Shown piece by piece: positions 12,838 to 25,632 of a stretch of 64,000 nt of DNA. Location of the stretch: contig OX387193.1 of assembly GCA_947561395.2 (NCBI GenBank), forward strand, positions 35,476,255 to 35,540,254, read 5' to 3'. The stretch's first letter is position 1. Every line of letters begins with the position of its first letter. A model generated the notes under the pieces. It was not told where the DNA came from, ran no database searches, and worked only from the letters and a program-made list of their open reading frames with translations. The position numbers were made by a program, and so were the translations under genes. The stretch is from Buxus sempervirens. Its lineage: Eukaryota > Streptophyta > Magnoliopsida > Buxales > Buxaceae.

Positions 12838-13852
12838 TACCCCATAAGAATACCGAAAATAACCACCTAAGTGTACCCAAGGTACCTCTCAAGTATACCT
12901 AAAATATCTCCTAAGAATACTCAAAGAACCTCTCAAGAATACCCAAGGTACCTCTCACGTGTACCTAAAGTATATACAAAGTATACCTAAAGTACACACA
13001 AGTATTACCCAAGGTACCACCAAAGTATACCTAAAGTACACACAAGTATCACCCAAGGTACCACCAAAGTATACTTAAAGTACACCCAAGTATTATCCAA
13101 GGTACCACCAAAGTATACCCAAGTATTACCCAAGGTACCACCAAAGTATACCTAAAGTACACCATGTATTACCCAAGGTACCACCTCAAGTGTTACTTAA
13201 AGTACCCCCAATTATACCCAAGGTACCCCACTTGTATAACCACCAAAGTATACCTAAGTATTACCCAAGGTACCACCAAAGTATACATAAAGTACACCTA
13301 TGTATTACCCAAGGTACCACCCAAGTGTTACTTAAAGCACCCCCAATTATACCTAAGGTACCCCACTTGTATACCTAAGGTACCCCCAATTATACCTAAG
13401 GTATTCCCTTGTATTGCCTAAGGTACCTCACTTGTATTGCCTAAAGTACCTCTTTGATTTACCCAAGGTACCCCCTTGATTCACCTAAGGTACCCCAATG
13501 TGTTTGCCTAAGGTATCCCTTTGCTTTACCTAAGGCACCCCACTGTTTTACTTAAAGTACCCCCTTGATTTATCTAAGGTACCCCATATGTTTGCCTAAG
13601 GTACCCCACTTGTATTATCTAAGGTACCCCTTGTTTTGCCTAAGGTACCCCCTGGTTTTACCTAAGGTACATCCCTTTATATAGCTAAGGTACCCCCTCT
13701 TGTATAACAAAGGTACCCCCGAACATCCCTAAAGTATACCCCTTGAAATAGTTAAGGAAAAAAACCCTTGAAACACCAAGGTACCCCCACTTAACACCAA
13801 GGTACCCCCTCAAATAACACTAAGGTACCCCCTGGCATACCTTAGGTACATC
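12838..13852 (+). repeat. About 1 kb array of AAGGTACCCC / AAAGTATACC units
   Basis: Some fifty tandem but irregularly spaced (15-25 bp) units centred on the palindrome GGTACC, usually as CCTAAGGTACCCCC, interleaved in the first half with AAAGTATACCTAAAGTACAC units. The array stops about 60 bp upstream of TATAAAAG at 13916, so it occupies the upstream promoter region of this LTR. Its translation is low-complexity and I do not regard it as coding. Confidence 0.85.
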
Positions 13853-13915
13853 CTAGGGTTTTAGATGAATAAAAGTTTTGTTTAGGGGTAGATTTGAAAG
13901 ACCAAAACTTGGGCA

Positions 13916-13923
13916 TATAAAAG
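13916..13923 (+). promoter_or_regulatory. TATA box of LTR 12569-16660
   Basis: TATAAAAG follows the GGTACC array. A purine-rich leader and a consensus-like splice donor (AATAG|GTAAGT, near 14089) follow within 180 bp. Confidence 0.6.
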
Positions 13924-14474
13924 GATGCCCTAATTTCAATTCTAAGTGTTTTTGAGAACACTCCCTCTTGTCTTGGACGTATAGAACAAGAAAGAAAGTT
14001 TTGGAAGCTTGCTTGAAAGCTTCAAGAGGAAGGAGAAGAAGGAGAAGGAGAGGAGAGCTTGAAGAGGAGTTGTGCATCTCCATTAATAGGTAAGTAGCAA
14101 ACCCTTTAAAACAAAATGTATTACAAAATTCTTATTCTCTCTCTCTAGGGTTTGATCTATTTTGAAGAAACGATCTTGCATGTTGGTATTTGCTTCTAAA
14201 ACTCATATGTTTTGGTTGTATAACAATTTTGCTTAGTTTTCTATTGATTTACCATGGATTTGCAACCTCTATTAACTATATTTCTAATTAGGGTTTGAGT
14301 TTGATATTTTGATTGATGTTTTATGTGTTGGATTTGTGTTCATGTTGATTGGGATGATTATCTGTTTTGGGGAGGTTTTTTTAATTGTTGGGATGATTTA
14401 TGATATCCCATTTGGTGTTGGAAATGTTGGAAATGATTTATATGAGTTTTGTGTTAAAAATAGCAAAAATTATT

Positions 14475-14780
14475 TGAAAACCCGACCTGGCGATTAATCC
14501 TGAAAATTAGCGATTAATCCTGAGCCAAAACCCCAAAAACCAGTCTCTGTTATTCTAATCACGACTCAAGATTAGCCTGGGCAATTAATCTAGAGCCTGG
14601 ACGCGCGAACGTCCAAAGGGGATGCACGCACATTAGGCATGTTTTAACCTTTAACGCACGAACGTCCATCCTCCGCGCACGAACGTTGGCTTCGCTTAAC
14701 CTCCACACGCGAACGTCCATCTTCAACGCGCGCACGTCAAGGCTAATCGCCCCTGGGCGATTAATCCAGGGGCTAATCGT
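14475..14780 (+). repeat. Leader repeat block (CGCGCGAACGTCC and GCGATTAATCC units)
   Basis: Outer units GCGATTAATCC / GGGCGATTAATCCAGGGG enclose an inner group of ACGCGCGAACGTCC-like units (five or six, 14600-14740). The block ends about 100 bp before the conserved stretch starting at 14880. In the LTR at 60784 the same conserved stretch is preceded by an unrelated block (61885-62010). Confidence 0.7.
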
Positions 14781-15414
14781 GGACCCTGTTTTTGACAGTT
14801 TTCATCCTTTTCTTCCCCGACCCTTTCCCAAACAACCTAAGCCTTTTACAAAGCACCCTTATTACATGAAAAACATTTAAGTAAATGTCATGTGTATTTA
14901 TTGCTCAATTTACTTAAATCTTTACATGTAAATAGGGTTTTACCCCCCATTTGGAACCAATAAAAATACTTCTAAGGCCCAATTCTCAACCAATAAAAAG
15001 TCAACTTTCCAGTTCATGCCTAAATTTCCAGTTTTCCCGATTTTCATTAAAGACCACTTTTTGAGTTTGATACCCAAATGAGTGATTCAAAAGCCCATAA
15101 AATTCTAGAAGATTTTTTTACCCTCCATTAGACTACAACCAGAAATTGAGCCCGAAACTCCTTGTGGATTTGTCTAAAAAAATTATATACTCAAAAGTCA
15201 ACATTTTTAACCATACTTAGAATATTTTTGAGGTCCAAAACTTTTTGTCTCGGAATCCATTGATTTTTGGTATGGTGACTTATTTGGGAATCCTAAAACT
15301 ATCCCACTCATCCAAAATGTATTTTGAGGATTTTATGATATTCGTTTTGATCGATTCGGATTTATGAAAGCAAGGTTGAAAAACTCTTATATGATTTGAC
15401 AAGGCTTTTGGCTT

Positions 15415-15830
15415 ATTGTTTTATTGGTGGTGGATGGGAAATTCCACTTGGCTTCGGTTGATTTGATAGTGGATGGTGAATTCCACTTGGCTTATGATGT
15501 GATTTGGCGGTGGATGGGGAATTCCACCTGGCTTTTGTTTAAGCACTGGTTTTACTCATTGATTTGATTGGTTTGTTTGGAATTATGAGTCGTCTAATTG
15601 GACATTGTTCTTAGTGTGGATCCATAGTGAGTCTAGTCTGTGTGTTGATGTTGGCTTGTTAATTTTAATTTCTTTATCCATATAGCATTCCACTGTGGGG
15701 AATCAGTGCGGCCTTCTTGGGGAATAGAGGGCTGCAACAACCCCCCGTCGCAGGAACCGGTGGGAGTCCTTGTGATTCATCTAGCAGTGGGTGGAGAATC
15801 CCACTTTGCTTTGATCCTTAGTTAGGTTGT
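15415..15830 (+). repeat. Second LTR repeat block (GTGGATGG...TTCCAC units)
   Basis: Three units of GTGGATGGNGAATTCCAC(T/C)TGGCTT, whose arms GTGGA/TCCAC are inverted, at 15428-15535. Looser units with CCACTGTGGGGAATC and GTGGAGAATCCCAC lie at 15685-15815. Confidence 0.6.
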
Positions 15831-16660
15831 CACTTGCCAGCCCATACGTGGGTGCTCCGCTTGCTGAGATGCCCTAGCTAGGCTTCTCTCTGTAAGTCGT
15901 GTAGGTGGCAAATGGATAGTGGTCATTAATCTAATTTAGAGACACGCTAACCACGAGTCCTAACAAGACATGCTTACTGTATTTGATCGCATTTGTTGAT
16001 TTGATTTCATGTGTTACCTGATTAAGATATTTGACTTGGAATTACACTTTATATTTGATTGAGATGTTTTGGTTTACATTTGGTACTTTATATTGTGAAT
16101 ATTATCATGATGTTATAAAACTGCATAAACTGTTTCTCTACATGCATGTTTACTGCTTACTGGGACTTTAAGTCTCACGCGTGTTTTGTTTTACCGAATT
16201 TGTTTTCAGATCCACTTGGTGAGCCACGTACCGGGACAGATATTGAGGGTGAGTTTAAGTGCAGGCCAGAGGACTACTACCACCCCTAGTAGGACTCTTT
16301 TTATGATGTTGTATTTTGTTTTGGGAAATTGTAAATGGGATGTAAATAATATTATTGGACTTATACTTTTAGAAGATATCTTTTGTATACGTCTGTATAT
16401 TTGGGAAAGCTGTTGTGAATATTTTAGTTGCCTTAGTTGTATCTTGTTCACGCAGACATCATATATTTTGGAGATATTACACAGATGACCTTTTTTTATA
16501 TGGAAAATTTTTATTCCATGCTTCTTTAGTCATGCACTCTGATGATTACTTTGTAATTGCCCAGGATTAATTGTGTTAATCAGGTTCTATTGGGCCCATA
16601 AGTAGGTCTCGAGGATGAGTCGGTGTCGTGATAGGGCAGACCCGGATCCGGGGTGCTACA

Positions 16661-18081
16661 ATCTGCCACACTCAATGCTCCTTTTAGGATCGAAGCCTGT
16701 AAGTCACAAGTATAATATCTTACTCAATAAACTACTTCATATGCATTGTGAATTATTTATTGTAAGCATGCTAACGTACGATCCTGTATACGTACACATG
16801 TGTAGGGTGAAATATAGTGGCGACAAATAGTCGATGCATGTTCCTGCATAGATTTGACACGAGCAATCACATACACATTAATAACCAAAAGCCACATTCA
16901 CTTGAGTGAGAAAACCAATCCAAATATTACTTTAAGCTAAAACAAATGATACAATTCTCAATACAAAAAACTTACCAAGTCTCTAACCCTCCGTCGAGGA
17001 GCAAGAGCAGCTAGCTCGCATTGCGTCGCATAGCACTCACCAAAAGCAACAAGCTTTTCCCTGCACCATTTCCACTTATAAGGCAAAAAAAACAACCAAC
17101 AATGAACACAATATTTCATGGTGTAAATTTCTTAATTATATCAAACACAGAAGACATATACTTACATCAGCAACCCCCGACATGGCATAAAGCCACGTCT
17201 TTGTCTCTACTTCCTGTAATGGGGGGAATCTATGCTCCTCAACAAAGGGTGACTGGAACTTGTATGCACGGTGCTTTATTCGCTTTCCTCTACCTCTAGG
17301 ATGGGGCTGAATAGTACTTGGATCGTCCGATGTAGTTGAGGGTCCATCACATGGTGGACTTACGGCAAAAGAAGGCGATGTAACATATGGTTGTGCATCA
17401 GGCGTGGCATCGGCATGTGCCGAAGATTGCTCTGGAGGTGGTGGAGGAGGCACATCATCACAACGAGGGACTGACCGGCTCCGCATCAGGTGCTGTGGCC
17501 TCTGACCTATGAGATTGTGGCTGGGAGTGGCGTAAGGAGGCAGCAAAATTAGTACAATGCCTTGTAAAGTTGTGGGCAAACCCAATCATCCGAAGAATAT
17601 GTGCTCGTAGGACCTACGACAATGAAAACATATTAGTAAAAGGAAATTTATAGAAGAATGTGTAAAAGCAAAGAAAGAATGCAATGGAATGCCTTATCGG
17701 ATCAATATCACTTGGCACATCAGTAAAATCATCTAGGCCCTTGTGATCTCGTGCACCATCCATGGCTAAGCCACATAAGATTCACATACATACAATTAAA
17801 TCACATAAAGGCAATCTAGCATCCATTAAAAAATATATGGGAACTAGCTAAGAAACATAAATTCCAAACTTCCTTTGAGAAACTTGAAAATGGTCCCTAA
17901 GCTAGCACATAGAAAATGGTGTACTTACATCCCTATCACAGGAGACTTACTTTATCAAATAGTTTGCTTATTGAGGAAGCACATATTATGAGATAGATCA
18001 CATCATATCTGACCTCATTCAATCTCTTCACATAAAAAGATGAAAAGGGTCATGGATTTCAAACCAGGCCTCCTCAGTGTA
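16661..18081 (-). other. MULE-derived sequence between two solo LTRs
   Basis: Carries three of the Ulp1-like pieces described under 12204-17763. 16670-16975 has no further recognisable coding sequence. 17764-18081 is upstream of the putative ATG and shows no clear promoter motif. Confidence 0.4.
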
Positions 18082-18699
18082 TGTAACGCCCCGGATCCGG
18101 GTTACGTAGCGGAACCGTAACTCGTACCCGAGGTGTTAGATAATTAAACCACAGGATCTATATCAGAGTGTAAGAAGACATGAAATTTGCATTTATTAAA
18201 ATCAAACAACAATATCAGAGTTCGCTAATAAACCCAATCACTAATCCACAATGAAAAGAACAATTACAAATCAATTGCTTACTCACTATATCAAATGTAA
18301 TCAACAAACAAATGTAAAATCCCTAGGATCACTCTACAAAGTAATCCTCTCCCCTATACTCAGGGAACTCAGCAACAGGCTCAACCCCGCTAAGATCGTC
18401 CTCACCGGAATCTGAAAACAAAACAAAAACGTAATGAGATACGAATATCCCAACAAGTAGCACATGCATGCAATAAAACAGTTTATAACAGTTCTAACAA
18501 CATGCTTCGGTAGTAAAACATGCATAAGTGACAATAACCAACCTTGACGAGTAATCCGAGAAATCAAACCCAACATATATTCTGATAGAGGAAAATACCG
18601 ATAATCATTGTATAACAGAAATCCATAACAAGCAATCATCAGAAATAAGTCCACGGTGGACTCATGAAATAAATTGCCTTTAACTAGTGTAAAGACCCT

Positions 18700-19190
18700 G
18701 CTCACTATGCTACCTCCCGGCTTATGTGCGAAGTCGAGCTACACGATCATCGTCTTATTGCGAGAGAACCCATCCAGATATAGTAATGGGTTGGCAAGTA
18801 CTAATCTAGTCATAGTCGCAGCCAACCAGATACAGAAAAGGCCTCATCGAGCTACACGATGGAACGCGTGCGCGAACAAAGCATTACAACTAGCAAAGAT
18901 CAATCTATTCCACTACCTAGCTCTTAACTTGACAAATGTGGATCCACACAGAGCTATGCCATCTAGACTCAAGGCCAACGATCAAAATAACCAAACCAAT
19001 CCCAATAGTGCCAATGAAAACATCATCACCCTCCAAGATACATGGAGGAAAAACAAGTCCTCAATCCAAGGTACATGGAGAGGTTCCAGACCCATCCCGA
19101 GTTACACGGGCATCTCCAAGTACACAGAGGTAAAATAATCATCATCTCATTAGAAACAATAAAAATATCCTCCAAGTAGATGGGGGAAAT
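18700..19190 (-). repeat. Second LTR repeat block
   Basis: GAGCTACACGAT occurs twice (about 18734 and 18850). CTCCAAG...ATGGAGG-type units, whose ends CTCCA/TGGAG are inverted, occur four times at 19030-19185. This corresponds in position to the blocks at 27080-27365 and 28330-28510. Confidence 0.5.
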
Positions 19191-20144
19191 CCGAATAATC
19201 CATTTAAACCAAAATATTTTGTTTTAAAACCCTTTTTCATAATATTGCATCAAAATCCTTTTATAATCTTAAATTTAGTAAAATTGTCGAATTTCGGTTA
19301 AACCGGTAACTTCAGGTGTAAAATCTCAGAATTAATTCCTATTATCAATATAGATATGCTCAACTCATTTAAAACTGTAAAATGTAGGCTTTCCCCACAA
19401 GAATTATTTTCAAGTTACTTATTCTAGAAATGACCCTTAAATACTCCTACTAGCACATGAAATTCCTTTGTTTGCACTCCACATCTTTCCACCCTTAAGC
19501 TAAACTCAATTCTGCTATTATTCCTTAATATGATTCCCAAGCAACCTTAAATGTGTTTTTGAACCTAAAAGAGACAATCCTATAGTCTTTACTTTGTAAC
19601 TCCAATGCTCCTAACTCACCTATACCAAATCTGAAAAATACCATGCTTATTAAATTGACCTCTCTTTAAACACCTAATTCAGTATCTCCTTATTCATTCC
19701 AGTCCCTGGTAATCATCAATAATTAAACCTTTAAGTATTTCCTAGTTGAGTTTTTAAAATGTAAAATGTATATGTGCTGGAGAAATTTCAGCACTCTAAC
19801 AATTCACAAAAACTTAACTAGAACAGTTTCTGATTTCTTTACTTGACACCAAGAATGCTCCTAATACCAGTATTTCCTAATCCCCCAAAGTCCCTTAATA
19901 ACTTCTCATTAAACTCTCTAAATAACCGCCACAAGAATACTTAAACCAAGACAAGGTGCTGGTAGTAAGCTGGGAGCCAACCACTACAACACTCGGTATC
20001 CACACAATCCTTTTGTTTTCAAACTTATGGATTCAAATGTGCTTCCAATTCAGCTCTTCTAATCATACAAAGCCTTCATATAACCCCTAATTAAGTCCCA
20101 TAAGAACTGTATGTTATTAACAATTTCAAATATTAAGATGAGTG

Positions 20145-20400
20145 AGCTGGTGCCAACCTCTGGAGAGGTAGGCGCCAGTCAGCAGATGGTCCATTTCTCT
20201 AATAACCCAGTAGATAAACTAATAATTCTTCAACTGTATTACACGCACTTAATTAAATAACCTAAACTAATATTATAGAATTTCACATTTATAAAATATC
20301 ATATACTAAACAGCCGCTTATTACTTTGAAAGAGGAGCTGGCGCTGACCTCTGAGGAGGTTGGCGCCAACCAGATGAGCTCAGCGCCAAGTCCTTTTTCT
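20145..20400 (-). repeat. Leader repeat block (GGCGCCAACC...GGTTGGCGCC type)
   Basis: Two main groups, GGTGCCAACCTCTGG...GAGGTAGGCGCC at 20150-20180 and GGCGCTGACCTCTGAGGAGGTTGGCGCC at 20338-20368, followed by a GCTCAGCGCC unit. Each group is a long inverted repeat. The same motif recurs at 61885-62010. Confidence 0.7.
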
Positions 20401-21489
20401 CCAACTCAATTGCGACTAGTGAAAAATCACCAAGACTGACTGGAAAATTTTCATTCGAATTACTCCTAGAATCATCTTAACCCTTTCAATGGCCTATTTA
20501 ACCTGTTTCGAATTTAATTAAACTACCAACCACCACAGTACAAAGTTTGCCGCTCATGCCCTTTTCTTCGACTAAATCCTTCTTCAGTAGACAAAATTTA
20601 AATTCTACATGCATTAACATAATTTTCCTTATTATCTCAGGTTTAGCAAATTAGTAATTATACATGCATCCAACAACATGCTTTGGAATATAATTGAGGC
20701 ATTTTTATTTCAGATCATGTCTAAGTGCCAAAATTCAGTATAACAGGGATCGACTACATGCTGATTTAAACCACACCAAACTTCCAGTTAAATCATTCAA
20801 AACAAAACGAAGTTATGCTACTCACCTGATAGAAACTAATTCACAATTCAGAACCTCCTAATTCTTCCTGAATTCCTTGACATTTGCCTCCCGAATTGAA
20901 TTCACGAACAGAACCTGAACAGGTCTCTGCAAAAAACCAGGTACTGATCAGATCTACTTGGATCTGCATTTCCTTTCATAAATGCCACTAAACATCACCT
21001 ATTAAACTAATCCTTGCCTGAGATTTGAATTAAAACACTGAATTCGCAGCTCCAGAACAGATTTGAACACTGCCGCAGAAGTTCTTCAGTCTCTCTCGAA
21101 CAGTCTTCAAACAACTCCAATTTGAACTCTCAGATCAACAATTTCTCCAGCCTGATTCTTCAAACCCTAGATCACCACCTCCTCTCTCAGATCTCAATTC
21201 AGTGCTCGAATGCCAAACCAAACCAACAAACGAAATTCTTCCCCCCTTTATAGTTGCCGCCTTCGAGCAACTTAAATCACGATCCCCCGCATAGACACTC
21301 CACAGAAACTCTACACCAGCAGCCTAGTTTAGCTTAATACACCATTTGCCACATCACCAACCAACTTTAACCTCCTAAATAAAATTAATTTTTCCCTCAC
21401 CTTAGTAATTATAATTCTCCAAGTTGGTTCACCCGAAAACCTTGATCAAACCCTTCAATTCTCCAACCCTGCATAATTTTTCGAAAAGC

Positions 21490-21615
21490 CTTATTTAATT
21501 ACTAAAACAATAAATTTTAATTTTATTAAAATTATTTAATTACTAAAACAATAAATTTTAATTTTATTAAAATTATTTAATTACTAAAACAATAAATTTT
21601 AATTTTATTAAAATT
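21490..21615. repeat. Three tandem copies of a 42-bp AT-rich unit
   Basis: TTATTTAATTACTAAAACAA followed by TAAATTTTAATTTTATTAAAA is repeated three times almost without change, about 12 bp inside the LTR's 5' end. Near-identity of the copies implies recent amplification. The unit contains TTTTAATTTTATTAAAA, itself nearly self-complementary. Confidence 0.85.
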
Positions 21616-21627
21616 TGGGATTTTACA

Positions 21628-23201
21628 GTGTACAATAAGAAAGACTTGTAGAGGGAGATTTTCAAGTTTCCAGTTGAGAAAAAGGGAATGAAAGTGATGG
21701 ATTGTGTTGATGGGTCCTAAAATGGCTCTTAGATAACTCCCTCACAAGTAGATTTTAGGCATTGTAACTCATACATACATCATTATGTCCATACATGAGG
21801 TTGTTTTTTTGTTCTTTAAAGCTTTCAGGTTAAAATCTTAGAAAAACCTAATTCAATGGTTTTATGTTATTCAGTGCCCATGTTACCACTGACGATCAGT
21901 ACAAATGTGTCTAATATCCGACACTTTGTTTTATTTTTTAATTAAAACAGCATTTAAATTAGGGAAATGTTATGAGAAAGAATCAAATTCGAGAAATGAA
22001 AAAAACAATAATTTAAATTAAATTAACAAGTAGAGAGGGAGGGGATGAGGAACAAGGCAACTTGGCAACTTTCTTTTCAAAGGTTCAAATGTTCAAGCAG
22101 GTGCACTCGTAACCCCATCAAGCTTGTTAAATTGAAAAGGCAAGATTAATCTTGTTCATGTTAGATAAATGTGTTGCAAACAATAGAAGACAATATTAAC
22201 AATTAGGATCTTTATTGATTCAGCAAATGAGGAGTAACAAGACTAAGTGTCTTTATTTAGAACCTCACCTCGCATAGGTAACATTGGGGATTAGGGCGGA
22301 TCAGGGCCATCCAAAGTCCATGTGTACATCAAAACTATTCTATACTAATGGTTAGAAAATTAACAAGTGTTGTTTCTAGTAATTTACACTAACCAAATAC
22401 AAGAAACTCATCAATATTAACTCTTATCTGAAAAGCGCATATTTCTCAAAGGATTAAATTTTTCAAAGATCTTGATTACATAACAAACTAAATAATAAAA
22501 TAAGAAGAAGCAATAATCTATTAGAGAAAACCAAATCATAGATCACAATGATTCAATACTGTAAGTACACAAATGTTCTCACATAATAGCTTACTGATGT
22601 TCTCACATAATAGCTTACTGGAGTAACTCAACGTTATTTGCCCAAACTCAACTAATTATCTACTAAGAATTAAGAGGGTTTGGACACAAGAACATTACGA
22701 CTAACGACTGCATTACTGGAATTAAGAGGGTATGGTCACAAAAACATTACGACTACATTACCCTTTTAATCCTCTTAATTCTCTGCTAAGAATTAAGTGG
22801 GTATGGCAACTTTCTTTTGAGTTATTTCAATAACTAAACGTTATAGGAATAACTCAATGTTATTTTCCCTACATACACATTGAACGCCAACTTGGTTCTG
22901 CTCCATCCACAACAGAATTAATGGAAACTCATAGAAACAATACCTTTGTACACAAAAACATGCCTCTTTTTCATGTAGGCAACATTGGGGATTAGGGCTT
23001 TTTGATCAAATAACAAAATTTATTAAATTAAAATCTACACACCTATTAATGGCGACGAAATCAGCAGCAGCTGACGACAGCTGACGGAAATGAGAACCCC
23101 AACAGCGCAAGTGGATGGCAGCGATATTCCTGACGGCAATGCCTCATGGACGACAAGATCAACCACAACGACAGTGAAGGATGAAAACGAATAGCAACGG
23201 G
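21628..23201. other. Unassigned sequence between insertions
   Basis: No convincing gene. Two short direct repetitions are visible: a 26-bp tandem duplication (GTTCTCACATAATAGCTTACT, 22573-22620) and related segments containing GAATTAAGAGGGT (22668 and 22720). A 19-bp phrase, AACATTGGGGATTAGGGC, occurs at 22280 and 22981, perhaps bracketing an old insertion. 23041-23201 is GC-richer and may be decayed coding sequence. It continues after the ACGGG target at 54453. Confidence 0.4.
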
Positions 23202-24409
23202 TGTAACGCCCCGAATCTGAGTTACGTAGTGAAACCGTAACTCTTCTTCGAAGGTTAATTTCTCACACAAGATCGATATATCAAAGTGAAGGAAAACACG
23301 AATAAAGCAATAACTACATAATCAGAGTCAACTACAATCCCAAACTGAATAGAAAAATACTGTATCTGTGCGCGCGTGGGAAACACGGCACGGGGGGAAA
23401 TCGAAGTCGCCACCGCCTGATGGGGTGCAGGCAGACACCTGGGTGCCTAACCTTGTATATTAGGGCTTTTGGTCTGCGGCTTGAGATTCTAAGTCGATTC
23501 TCGGTTGTGGTCTGGGGAAGTCCGTAGACACCCCAGTCCACCCCGTTGGATGACGGGTCCCGTGGGTTCCCTGATTTGAGTCAGCTTTCTCTTTGGTCTT
23601 CACCCGATTTCTAATCCAGCATGCGATTTTAGATTAAGTCTTTGTCGGGACCACCTGAGTTGGTGTGGGTACCTTTAGTTGATTTTATCTTTGCATATCT
23701 TAAGTGGTCTGAGTCTGGTTGGGTGGGCCCCGTTGGAAGGCCCACGGTGTCCTTGGTGGGCTTGGGTGAGCCCGCGTACCCTTGGTGGGCCTCTGTCTAG
23801 CCCTAGGAGGCCCTGTGGGTTTTGGATAATGAGTTGATTTTACTTAGGTTTGGTTTTGAAGATTAAGTGTTTTCTATGCAAAAGGTGGGCCGGATTGGTT
23901 TGTGGGCCCCTTAGGTGGGCCCACATGGTGGCCAAGTAATTTTGTTTTATCCTTTTAATTTGCCACAATGGGCCGGTCACTGGGCTTGGGGCCCGTGATC
24001 CAGGCTTTGGGGCTGGAAAGCCCAATTCTTCGAAGTTTAGGGCTTGCACCCTAACTTGGTTCGGTTAGCGGGCTTTGGCGGGCCCGACAGGCCCTAGCCC
24101 TTGGTCTCGGCCAAACCAGGCAATTCACACATCCATTCACATATCCAAGGCGCGGGTGGGCCGCATTGGGTTTGGCCCGCCCGGTTCACATGGTTCATTT
24201 TACTTGAGTTATTTAAATGGCATGCTTTGGTGTTTATTTGGGCTTGGTGGGCCCCGTTGGAAGGCCCACTAGTGATCCAAGTTGGACCGGCGGTCCATGT
24301 ACCAAGTTGGGTTTCCGGGTGGCCCGGAAACCCTATCGGTTCAATTGGTTTAGCTTAGATCATCACAAAATTCGGCAAGGCATCATAATACACAAAAAAT
24401 CACATTCTG

Positions 24410-24560
24410 GTGTGTATCCGGCAACTCAGGCCGGACACGAATAGGTCTCAGGTTATCCGGCCATCATGTCTGGACATGCACAAACCCCAGGTTATCCGGC
24501 CTAAGTTTCCGGATACGCCTGAGTCACAGGTGATCCGGCCTGAGTTGCCGGATCACACCA
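24410..24560. repeat. Downstream palindrome cluster, ATCCGGCC...GGCCGGAT type
   Basis: Four units at 24412, 24452, 24491 and 24531, each of the form (G)(G/T)(T/G)ATCCGGC(C/A)-N6-7-(G)CCGGA-AC. The best is 24531-24557 (GTGATCCGGC / GCCGGATCAC). This is the position of the AACCGAAA cluster 3542-3645 in copy 1. Confidence 0.85.
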
Positions 24561-25632
24561 AAATGGCCATTTTTCGGGTTTTTGGCAGTTGGGGGGACTT
24601 CCAGGGGTCCCTAGGAAGCTTCTACAGGTCATGTGGGCCCCTGGGTGGGCCCACATTTGTTCAGATTTGGGGGGAGGAGCCTCATTTGGCTTCTCTCTTG
24701 GGTTTCTCAGCAAGGCAAAGGGGAAGGGGGAGTGGGCTGTTGTTCCTTTCCCTTTTTTTTTGAGCCGCCCCCAGCAGTTAAACAGGGACCGATGCATCCC
24801 TGTTTAGGCCTTCTGACTCCACACGAAATAACTAGCTGAAAGGGATTCCTATCCAACATAATGTGACAAAGCCAAGCACATAATGCAAGAATCAATTGAA
24901 GCACAACAAAGATAGGCAAAAAAGAGATGCAAAGCATGCCTACATGCATGCTCGAAATTTCATATAGACAAAACACAAACCCAATGAGCGGCAACAGATC
25001 ATGCACGGTGGGTGGGTGCTTCTCTAGTGCTCAAAAAAATACATGCATGCATACAAAGCATGACTCATCCGGTAGCAACAAAAGACATCGAGACAAGACC
25101 TTACGGAGTGCTTGCGACTTCGAAACATGCATCACCAAGACCTAGAACTGCGCATTTTCAGACAGTCATGAGTAAGGAAACAGAACTTCATGGAGAAGGG
25201 AAGAGGAGTGGGTGGTTACATAGGGGTACACGGGAAGTTAGTAAGAGGGAACAGGCTCCCTTTCAAAGCAAGCACACATAGGCCCAAGCAGTGGCCGAAA
25301 ATGGAGCCACCAAATCCTCTCCCCCTCTCCTAAGGTCGTGCATGGGGTCTCCATTACCCTTGGAGACCGCCATGCTACCAAGGGGTGGAGGAGAAACGCA
25401 TGCAGACATTTTTTTAAAACAGACATGAGCTTGGTAAAGAAGAAAATCACAGAATTATCATAGAAAACTCTCTATTTGACATATGTATAACAAAATGTAC
25501 CAAGGAGTCTCACCTGATGATCTCCAGATGCTTAGGCAATGTGGGAACCCCTCCTGGAGGTGAGACAGTGGCTGCAGCTTCCTCCTTTGTAGCACCAACA
25601 GCAGCAAACTCTCTTTGTCTCCGTAGGAAAGT

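Larger units (their letters stand above)
12569..16660 (+). mobile_element. Solo LTR, 4.1 kb, with GGTACC array (TSD ATCTG)
   Basis: Starts TGTAAAACCCCGACCCGG and ends GGATCCGGGGTGCTACA. ATCTG flanks it at 12564-12568 and 16661-16665. Parts in order: GGTACC array (12838-13852), TATAAAAG (13916-13923), purine-rich leader with a splice-donor-like AG|GTAAGT near 14089, leader repeat block (14475-14780), a stretch at 14880-15400 nearly identical to 62150-62650, and a second repeat block (15415-15830). At 4092 bp it is the longest LTR here, largely because of the array. Confidence 0.9.
12204..17763 (-). pseudogene. Ulp1 (C48 cysteine peptidase)-like MULE-associated gene remnant
   Basis: Pieces of one minus-strand gene can be followed. 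17763-17690 opens with ATG and an acidic stretch (MDGARDHKGLDDFTDV). 17585-17136 encodes a Pro/Ser-rich linker and a basic segment ending in FQSPFVEEHRFPP; a neighbouring frame over its first half also looks coding, so a frameshift is likely. About 17065-16980 encodes ATQCELAALAPRRRVRDLV, resembling the start of a Ulp1 catalytic domain. 12407-12204 encodes HWFLVVLNMLEKRVEVLDSL, resembling the catalytic-His region of Ulp1 proteases. Solo LTR 12569-16660 lies between the last two pieces. Ulp1 domains of this kind are carried by plant MULEs such as Kaonashi (family recalled, not searched). The Asp and Cys regions were not found, so the gene is presumably dead. Confidence 0.6.
18082..21627 (-). 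mobile_element. Solo LTR (TSD GTGTA)
   Basis: The minus strand starts TGTAAAATCCCAAATTTT and ends CCGGATCCGGGGCGTTACA. GTGTA flanks it at 18077-18081 and 21628-21632. The 3546-bp LTR has a minus-strand TATAAAG at 21246-21252, a leader block with GGCGCCAACC units (20145-20400), a second block (18700-19190) and a tripled AT-rich unit near its start (21490-21615). Its leader motif matches that of the LTR at 60784, so the two probably belong to one subfamily. Confidence 0.9.

Noticed and set aside
13164..13421. Tyr/Pro-rich open frames
   Set aside because: Translation of the GGTACC tandem array; the frame exists because the repeat lacks stops.
24075..24839. Several overlapping Gly/Trp/Pro-rich frames
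   Set aside because: All lie in GC-rich non-coding LTR sequence and in palindrome units; none has conserved domain features.
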